This document shows, piece by piece, positions 6,448-12,045 of a DNA stretch of 12,045 bases. Below the pieces are notes generated by a model. That model saw only the letters and a list, made by a program, of their open reading frames with translations. It made no database searches and had not been told where the DNA came from. The position numbers were made by a program, and so were the translations under genes. How positions within the stretch are numbered: the first letter of the stretch is position 1; the number at the start of each line of letters is the position of its first letter. Origin of the DNA: CBDCWA01 sp046048295 (lineage in GTDB: Bacteria > Pseudomonadota > Alphaproteobacteria > Rhizobiales > Hyphomicrobiaceae). Where the stretch lies: positions 1 through 12,045 of the forward strand of contig JBJOGJ010000114.1 in assembly GCA_046048295.1 (NCBI GenBank). The letters are read 5' to 3'.

Positions 6448-7551
6448 TTAAAGTCTTTGCGCCTGCATCTCCGCCCGGGTCGGCAGGTGAAGTTCGCCTG
6501 CCGGCATCGCGCGGAAACAATCCTCCACCATGGCATCCGTAACGCCGGCCAGATCGGCGGGATGCCAGTTCGGTTGCTGGTCGCGATCGATGAGCAGGGC
6601 ACGCACACCCTCTGCAAAATCGGGCCGTTCGAGCAAGCGACAGGCGAGGCGGAAGTCAAGCTGCAACGTCTGGCGAATGTCCAGGGCAGCCGCATTGCGA
6701 ATATGGCGGAGTGTGATCTTCAGTGCCAGCGGAGAGCGGCGCGCCAAGTCCGCAAGCACGCCATCGCACCATTCCCTGTGCTCGCGTTCGCGCTCGAGGC
6801 GCGCGACAATGTCCTCCACAGTCCTGGCTCCGAAACAGCGACGAATAACCGGAGCCAGGCGCTCGATTTCGGATGCGCCCGGCGCGACATGAAGTGCGTC
6901 CAGGACAGGGTCGACCGGCTCGGCCTCGGCCATCAGCTCCTTAATCCGATCATAGTGGACATCTTCGATGCAATGCGTGACGAGGCCGAGAAAGAAGGCG
7001 TCGGCGCGCGAGATCGAGCGGCCGGTCAGTCCCAGGTAGACGCCGATAGAATCAGGCAGACGGGCAAAAACGTGTGCGAGGCCGTCGTCCGGAAAGAAGC
7101 CGATTGCCGTCTCGGGCATCGAGAACCGATATCGTTCGCCGGCGACCCGATGTGTCGAGAACATCGTCAGGCCATTACCGCCGCCGATCACCATCCCGTT
7201 GATAAGTGAGATCGACGGCTTCGAAAAGCACTCGAGCATCCAGTTGAGCGAATACTCCTCGCGAAAACTCTGGCGTGCTCCGACGGGATCATCGTTCGCG
7301 AGCCTCGTCAATTCGCGAAGGTCGCCACCTGCGCTGAATGCTCGCCCGCAGGCACTTTCGAGGACGAGTATGTAGATCATCACATCTCGTGCGATGTCCG
7401 GAAGCAGCCCGGCGATTCGTCGGCGCATGGACACCGTAATGGCGTTCAGCGCGGGAGACCGGTCAAGGGAGATGACAGCGGCAGCACCGACGTGGCTGAA
7501 ACCGACGCCATCGGCGAGCGACCCGTTGTCCCCTTGCTCACTGCCACCCAT
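6448..7551 (-). CDS. Enoyl-CoA hydratase/isomerase family, 3-hydroxyisobutyryl-CoA hydrolase-like
   Basis: A 367-residue crotonase-fold enzyme with the long C-terminal extension of 3-hydroxyisobutyryl-CoA hydrolases (~350-380 residues), which release 3-hydroxyisobutyrate in valine breakdown. From the start at 7551: the fold begins AAVISLDRSPALNAI; the first oxyanion loop is RAFSAGGDLRE (70-80); the second is NGMVIGGGNGL (118-128); and the hydrolase signature MPETAIGFFPDDG (145-157) contains the catalytic Glu and Asp positions. I prefer the ATG at 7551 because GAGG lies seven bases upstream and codon use before it is poor in G/C third bases. ATGs at 7614 (also with a GAGGG) and 7641 are alternatives, giving up to 397 residues. 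Another acyl-CoA hydratase role cannot be excluded. It heads a probable two-gene operon with the MFS permease. Confidence 0.8.
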   Translation of the reverse strand: MGGSEQGDNGSLADGVGFSHVGAAAVISLDRSPALNAITVSMRRRIAGLLPDIARDVMIYILVLESACGRAFSAGGDLRELTRLANDDPVGARQSFREEYSLNWMLECFSKPSISLINGMVIGGGNGLTMFSTHRVAGERYRFSMPETAIGFFPDDGLAHVFARLPDSIGVYLGLTGRSISRADAFFLGLVTHCIEDVHYDRIKELMAEAEPVDPVLDALHVAPGASEIERLAPVIRRCFGARTVEDIVARLEREREHREWCDGVLADLARRSPLALKITLRHIRNAAALDIRQTLQLDFRLACRLLERPDFAEGVRALLIDRDQQPNWHPADLAGVTDAMVEDCFRAMPAGELHLPTRAEMQAQRL

Positions 7552-7734
7552 CGTCCTACCTCGCACCAGCGCTATGGCAAGCCCATGCTTCTTCCACAGA
7601 TTATCAATCGCCATGGGGCCGCCCTCATTGAGGGTATACATGAATTCGAGCTGGCCATGCTAATTGGGTCCGGGCGTCCTGGTTTGCACTAGGCCCGGTC
7701 GCGGCTGTGGTGGCTTGATGGCGGGAACCGGGGC
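7552..7734. promoter_or_regulatory. Divergent region between the hydratase/hydrolase-like gene and the extensin-like gene
   Basis: This stretch of 183 bases separates two divergent genes and should hold both promoters. Up to 90 bases may belong to the hydrolase-like gene if one of its upstream starts is used. GAGG at 7562-7559 (minus strand) is the ribosome site supporting the 7551 start, and GAGGG just upstream of 7614 supports the alternative. I see no clear promoter hexamers or dyads. Confidence 0.35.
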
Positions 7735-8961
7735 ATGCAAATGCACAATCGATTGGGAATGTCGGCCGTTCTCGCCGCATGTCTGGCTGGTTGCTGGTGC
7801 TTGCCATCTCCTGCACACGCGCAAACTGCGGACTACTGGCTCAATCAGATCTCCAGATCGCTGTCACTTGAAAAGAAAAAGAATCGCCGGCGCCAGCGCA
7901 AGGACGGAGCGGGGACGAGAAACGCCGAGTTGCCGCCACTGCCGCAGCGCCGGCCACGCTACGAGTTACTGGACGGCCGCTATCAGGTCGTACCAGCCAA
8001 CCGGAACGCCGACTTGAAGATCAAGCATGCGCCGGAGCCCATCCAAGGGACCGCAAAGACTGCCGTTCCACCGCAGAATACACCGCAACCGCCGCCGGAA
8101 CCGCCCAAGACGAACGGCTGGTCGAACGCGGAGATCGACGCCGCGCTCGGGGAATGCGTCGCGATCGTCAAGCGCTACAACGCCGTGGCCCTACCTGAAG
8201 CACCGATTCGCGACGGCGAATGCGGAACGCCTGCGCCGGTTTCTCTCCATTCCATTTTTTCCGGAAAGGATCAGGTCATTTTCTCGCCGCCTGTGACGGT
8301 GAACTGCCGGGTCATCGCGGCCGTAGGCGACTGGCTGCGCGAGGATCTCCAGCCGCTGGCGAAGCGGCTGTTCTCGAGCAAGATCTCGCGTGTCACAACG
8401 ATGAGTTCCTACTCCTGCCGCAACGCCTATGGACGCATATCGGCACGACTGAGCGAGCACAGCTTTGCCAATGCCCTGGACATACGGGGTTTCGAGCTTG
8501 CCTCGGGCAAGAGCGCCAACCTGCTCGAGGACTGGGGGGCGACGGCGCGCGACGTACGCAAACGACTGCTGGCGGAACGCGCCGCAGCAGAGAAAATCCG
8601 CCGGGAAGAGGAGGCAAGGCGGATCGCAAGCAAAAGGTCGGGGCCGGAAATCACCAGGCCAGGGCAACCGACCGCGCCTAACAAGGGAGATGGTTCGACG
8701 GGAGGCGCGGGCGGCAAGTTTGCCGGCATACCGCCACCGGAGAAGAACCCGAAGCCAAAAATGGCCAATGCCGCAGAGATCGATCTCGGCGAGGTCGTTT
8801 CACCGCCGCCCACGACCGCAGCCGGCCGGTTTCTGCGCGCCGCCCATACTGCTGCGTGCAAGCACTTCGGCACGGTCCTCGGGCCGGAAGTTAACGAGGC
8901 GCACCGCAACCACTTCCATGTGGATCTAGCGCCGCGCAAGCGTTCGAACTACTGCCGCTGA
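7735..8961 (+). CDS. Extensin-like C-terminal domain protein, putative exported zinc peptidase-like enzyme
   Basis: A 408-residue exported protein. The N-terminal hydrophobic segment ends AHA|Q (~29/30), and an LAGC at 17-20 could instead be a lipobox. Residues ~45-125 are basic and then Pro-rich. The extensin-like C-terminal domain (PF06904 type) starts near 135: ECVAIV, ECGTPAPV (162-169), VNCRVIAAVGDW (189-200), SSYSCRNAYG (224-233) and RLSEHSFANALDI (238-250). It ends FGTVLGPEVNEAHRNHFHVDL (378-398) and YCR. H242, D249 and H395 in HFH follow the HxxxxxxD...HxH pattern of M15/LAS zinc peptidases, so a wall-peptide hydrolase is plausible but unproven. Six cysteines in the domain suggest disulphides. 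Oddly, ~95 residues of coiled coil plus Pro/Gly linker split the two halves of the site. The domain's name reflects plant-like similarity only. The ATG at 7735 is one of three close in-frame starts. Confidence 0.85.
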   Translation: MQMHNRLGMSAVLAACLAGCWCLPSPAHAQTADYWLNQISRSLSLEKKKNRRRQRKDGAGTRNAELPPLPQRRPRYELLDGRYQVVPANRNADLKIKHAPEPIQGTAKTAVPPQNTPQPPPEPPKTNGWSNAEIDAALGECVAIVKRYNAVALPEAPIRDGECGTPAPVSLHSIFSGKDQVIFSPPVTVNCRVIAAVGDWLREDLQPLAKRLFSSKISRVTTMSSYSCRNAYGRISARLSEHSFANALDIRGFELASGKSANLLEDWGATARDVRKRLLAERAAAEKIRREEEARRIASKRSGPEITRPGQPTAPNKGDGSTGGAGGKFAGIPPPEKNPKPKMANAAEIDLGEVVSPPPTTAAGRFLRAAHTAACKHFGTVLGPEVNEAHRNHFHVDLAPRKRSNYCR

Positions 8962-9004
8962 GCGCGACGCCAAAATGGCGAGCCGATCGAGGCCCACTGC
9001 TCCA

Positions 9005-12000
9005 TCATGCGGGTGCAGCAGGCACCGAGATTCTGGATTTTTCGCCCGCTGCATTCGGCGTCCCGGACGGCTCGGCTGCCGATCCATCTGCGATCTCGAC
9101 CTCCGCCTCGCGCGCAGGATTACCCTGCCAGTGGGACGACGGCTCCATGACGGAGCCCTTCATGAGAAACGAGTCTGCATCGAGGTAGGCATTCTCACCG
9201 ATGGTCGTGCTGTAGTGTACGTACCCTGCAACGCCAACGGTCGCGCCATCGAGGATTCGAATCATCCCCGATTTGTAAAGACCGTCTTCGAGAGAATGGG
9301 ACTGCACGGTCGTGTTCTCGTTGAGACAAACATAGTCACCGAATTCGACGAGGGTCTTCTCGGTGATGATGGCCCCATCGTCGTACACCTTGCGGCCGAT
9401 GTTGGCGCCTTGCAGGCGATGGATGTAGGAGCGGAACGGCGTGCCCTTGTATGCCGTCTTGAGAACGGACTCTCCGAGCTTCCAGTAACGCTCGACTTCC
9501 CAGAAGTAACGGTCGTGGATCGTGCAGTCGTGCGGTTCCAGCTCACGGAAGCCTGGACCCAGGCGCTCGACAGCGACGAAATAGGCGACAGTCACGACCT
9601 GCAGAATGGCAGCGCTCAGGGCCACAGCCCAGAGGCCAAGGTTGTCGAAGACCGTGGCGGTCCAGAACCCGAGTACCGCAATCATGAACACGTAGAACCA
9701 CTGGAAGAACAGGAAGTAGCCTGCCGTCACGATATTATGCGCATTCTTTGCCTTGATCCGTGCCCACTTCTCGGGCGTGTCCGCGGTCGGGTCGAACTGC
9801 TTGCGGGAAACGGTATTGCGCGGGATCTCGAAGGGGGGAGAGCCGAGCAGCCCGATGTTCTCGCGGACGGGGCCGTCGATGGGAACATGCACTTTCGACG
9901 CCAGCAGGCAGTTTCTGCCGATCTTCGCGTCCGCCGGGAAGTGCATCTCGTTGCCGAGGAAGTTGTCGGGCCCGATATTGACTTCCGACACACGGAACGA
10001 CGTTGACGAGATCGGCGCGTTGATCATGTTGAGCCCGTCGGAAACCAGCGTGCCCGACCCGACCTTGCAGAACGTCGGTACATCGTGGCGATGCGATATC
10101 CCGAAGTTGGAGCCAGTCTGCTTCACTTTGCCGAGGTCGTAGCCAAGCCATGACAGGAAGCGGGTGATGTAGCTGCTGTCGCCGAAAACCGTATTGTAGA
10201 AGTAGTTGTTCGAGACGAATCCGATCGTCTGGAACACATAGAAGTGCAGGCCATAGATCGGATACACGCGATCCTTCTCGAGTGGTTTTGCCAGCAGGCG
10301 CGAGATCGTGGTGACACCAATCAGTCCGAGGACGAATGCCGACAGGAAGGCCGCCTGTGTGGAGAACATCAACACCAGGACAGTCGTGAGTGTCATAGGC
10401 TCGAGAGACTCGGCGCCCTTGGACAGGCTGCCGCTGCCGCCGAACATCGAAGGAAAGATGTAGTAGGTCGCAAAAACCGGGACCGGCACATAGACCATCA
10501 CGATGGACAGCAGCCACCCTAGACCGTAGCCCATTCGACGCAGCGGACTTACCGGCATCGGCGGTGCGACATCGAAGTTGGTCTGCGTCTCGACGGGCGG
10601 CGAGCCATAATACCGCTTGCCCGCCTTCAAAACCTGCCCCGTGTGGAGTGACGAAGCGTGTCCGAGCTGGGCACCGTCCTCGATCGTGGTGCCGATATCG
10701 ATGATCGACGCTTCACCGACAAGCGCGTTGTCGCCGATTGTCACGTGGCCGATCTCGATGTAGCCGGCGCGGGCGCGGTAGCCCAGAGCAATTGCATCCT
10801 TACGGATCGTCGAATGCTCGCCGATGGAGAAGAGGTCGGCGCAGACGGGAGGATAGCGCGGGTTCAGGACTGCAGTGCCTGCAACCTTGGCACCGAGCAA
10901 GCGCAGGTATGCGTTGTAGAGTGGCGTGGCGCGCAGGAATACCAGGGGGTTCGTGTAGACGAGCGTCTTGACGACCCAGAACCGATAGTACTCGAGGCTC
11001 CAGAGCTTGATGCGCTTCGGCTTGTAGCGGCCGATCAATAGCCACTTGAGGCCGACGGACACCGCCACCATCAGGAACAGCGTGAATGCAGCGCTCGCGC
11101 ATGCGCGCAAGTAGGCTTCGAATACGTCGTCGGTCGCCAGCATCCATGCCGTGCCCTTGGCGAGCACGATGGCATAAAGGCCTATGTAGACCATGTAGAA
11201 CATGAACTGCAGCGTGCCGCAGAGGTAGAAGGAGAAGTCGCTCGCGACATACGGCGCCGGCTGATCCCGGACCACCGTCTTTGCTGCACCAGATTTCGGC
11301 GCATCGACAACGAGCTTGGCCAATTCCGCGACGGATGGGTTCTGGTAGATGTCGCGCATCGATACGCTGACGCCGGCGAGGCGCCGCTTGAGCTTCGCGG
11401 CGAATTGCGACATCAGCAACGAGTGGGCGCCAAGGTCGTTGAAGAAGTTATCCTTTACCGACACCCGCTCAAGCCCAAGCACCTCGGCGAGCGCCTCGGA
11501 CATCGCCTCCTCGGTCGGATTGGATGGCGCCACGAATTCGGTCGAGCTCGAGAAGAAGCGCTGGCTCTGCGGCGGCGGCAGCTTCTTGCGGTCCGCCTTG
11601 GCGCTCGGCAGCATCGGAATGCTTTCGAGTTGCTCCATGTAGGGCGGCACCATGTAGCCCGGCAGGCGGGTGCGCAGATAGGCCGCGATGTCGCCCCGCG
11701 GGACCTCTTTGACGCCGTCCTTCAGGGTGTAGTAGGCGACCAGCTCGGGGGCGCCATCGTCCACCTTGTAGGGGTTGACCACAGCCTGGGCGATGCCTTC
11801 GACCTCGCGAATGACGGTCTCGATCTCAGCCAGTTCTATGCGATAGCCGCGCACCTTCACCTGCGTGTCGATGCGCCCCATGTACTCGATCTCGCCCTCG
11901 GCATTGATACGGCCGCGGTCGCCTGAGCGATAGATCATCCCGGATGGATTGTCCGGGATGTCGAGCGTGTCCTTGATGAACACCTTGGCGGTCAGGTCAT

Positions 12001-12045
12001 CGCGGTTGGCGTAACCACGGGCGACGCAAATGCCCGCAATCGCCA
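9005..12045 (-). CDS. Pls/PosA-type membrane non-ribosomal peptide synthetase, C-terminal ~1012 residues, cut by the right edge
   Basis: A membrane-bound single-module NRPS of the class that includes epsilon-poly-L-lysine synthetase, which chains one basic amino acid without a thioesterase. The frame is open to position 12045; the GTG at 11983 is internal. Numbering the visible residues from the right edge: adenylation motifs A6-like (ICVARGY), A7 YRSGD (39-43), A8 GRIDTQVKVRGYRIEL (56-71) and A10-like SAKADRKKL with the catalytic Lys at 149. The carrier protein is FFNDLGAHSLL with the phosphopantetheine Ser at 208 (codon 11422-11420). Then come three repeats of two membrane helices plus a soluble hexapeptide-like domain: helices ~270-300 and ~310-335, ~505-530 and ~548-585, ~772-800 and ~806-825. 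The soluble parts carry IGEHSTI, IGHVTIGDNALVGE, VNIGPDNFLGNE, VGVAGYVHYSTTIGENAYLDADS. The residues that choose the amino acid lie outside the window, so the product is unknown. The C-terminus converges on the extensin-like gene 43 bases away. Confidence 0.92.
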   Translation of the reverse strand, partial: AIAGICVARGYANRDDLTAKVFIKDTLDIPDNPSGMIYRSGDRGRINAEGEIEYMGRIDTQVKVRGYRIELAEIETVIREVEGIAQAVVNPYKVDDGAPELVAYYTLKDGVKEVPRGDIAAYLRTRLPGYMVPPYMEQLESIPMLPSAKADRKKLPPPQSQRFFSSSTEFVAPSNPTEEAMSEALAEVLGLERVSVKDNFFNDLGAHSLLMSQFAAKLKRRLAGVSVSMRDIYQNPSVAELAKLVVDAPKSGAAKTVVRDQPAPYVASDFSFYLCGTLQFMFYMVYIGLYAIVLAKGTAWMLATDDVFEAYLRACASAAFTLFLMVAVSVGLKWLLIGRYKPKRIKLWSLEYYRFWVVKTLVYTNPLVFLRATPLYNAYLRLLGAKVAGTAVLNPRYPPVCADLFSIGEHSTIRKDAIALGYRARAGYIEIGHVTIGDNALVGEASIIDIGTTIEDGAQLGHASSLHTGQVLKAGKRYYGSPPVETQTNFDVAPPMPVSPLRRMGYGLGWLLSIVMVYVPVPVFATYYIFPSMFGGSGSLSKGAESLEPMTLTTVLVLMFSTQAAFLSAFVLGLIGVTTISRLLAKPLEKDRVYPIYGLHFYVFQTIGFVSNNYFYNTVFGDSSYITRFLSWLGYDLGKVKQTGSNFGISHRHDVPTFCKVGSGTLVSDGLNMINAPISSTSFRVSEVNIGPDNFLGNEMHFPADAKIGRNCLLASKVHVPIDGPVRENIGLLGSPPFEIPRNTVSRKQFDPTADTPEKWARIKAKNAHNIVTAGYFLFFQWFYVFMIAVLGFWTATVFDNLGLWAVALSAAILQVVTVAYFVAVERLGPGFRELEPHDCTIHDRYFWEVERYWKLGESVLKTAYKGTPFRSYIHRLQGANIGRKVYDDGAIITEKTLVEFGDYVCLNENTTVQSHSLEDGLYKSGMIRILDGATVGVAGYVHYSTTIGENAYLDADSFLMKGSVMEPSSHWQGNPAREAEVEIADGSAAEPSGTPNAAGEKSRISVPAAPA

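Noticed and set aside
5661..6695. 344-codon minus-strand open frame overlapping the MFS and hydrolase-like genes
   Set aside because: It is an out-of-frame reading of two genes with clear family motifs; its protein is Arg/Pro-rich and has no domain character.
6271..7209. 312-codon plus-strand open frame
   Set aside because: Antisense to the hydrolase-like gene and the MFS start region; typical GC-rich mirror frame without a ribosome site or domains.
8968..8980. Small hairpin CGCCA-AAA-TGGCG between two convergent genes as a bidirectional terminator
   Set aside because: Only a 5-bp stem with a three-base loop and no T-tract on either side; too weak to call.
8975..10006. 343-codon plus-strand open frame
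   Set aside because: Antisense to the Pls-type synthetase, whose reading frame continues intact through the whole stretch.

Overview
The window is GC-rich, densely coding DNA and reads like a chromosome segment of an alphaproteobacterium, most likely Hyphomicrobiales (Rhizobiales). The strongest pointer is at the left end: a MarR-family regulator that closely resembles LdtR sits upstream of an L,D-transpeptidase, the ldtR-ldtP pairing known from Sinorhizobium and Liberibacter. A DUF1194 periplasmic protein and an extensin-like C-terminal-domain protein, both common in this group, fit the same picture. There are nine protein genes, two of them cut by the window edges. I see no RNA genes, mobile elements or CRISPR arrays.

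Layout. (1) 1-1784, minus strand: a 5' L,D-transpeptidase fragment (1-960, its catalytic half lost off the left edge) and the LdtR-like regulator (1281-1784). They are separated by 320 bases holding a terminator-like hairpin and an 8-bp inverted repeat. (2) 1785-1979: an AT-rich intergenic region, probably the ldtR promoter. (3) 1980-5182: two distant paralogues of the ornithine cyclodeaminase/mu-crystallin (OCD) family, one minus (1980-3083) and one plus (4097-5182). They flank a secreted DUF1194 von Willebrand A-like protein (3278-4054), which is 42 bases from the second OCD gene. (4) 5195-7551, minus strand: an enoyl-CoA hydratase/3-hydroxyisobutyryl-CoA hydrolase-like enzyme, followed after 20 bases by an MFS permease with a probable TTG start. 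These two are probably one operon. (5) 7735-8961, plus strand: an exported extensin-like putative zinc protein with an unusual linker of about 95 residues inside its catalytic domain. (6) 9005 to the right edge, minus strand: the C-terminal ~1012 residues of a Pls/PosA-type membrane NRPS (adenylation C-terminus, carrier protein, six membrane helices, three hexapeptide-repeat domains), the family of the epsilon-poly-L-lysine synthetase.

How the parts may work together. Three genes act on or near the envelope: the L,D-transpeptidase under LdtR, the extensin-like protein and the Pls-type synthetase. The centre looks metabolic: amino-acid or imino-acid NAD(P)-dependent enzymes, a CoA-thioester enzyme and an exporter or importer. 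A link between the OCD enzymes (basic amino-acid chemistry) and the Pls-type synthetase (basic amino-acid polymers) is possible but only inferred. The most interesting items are the Pls-type synthetase, the OCD pair with reciprocal loss of canonical active-site residues around a DUF1194 gene, and the ldtR-ldt regulatory region.
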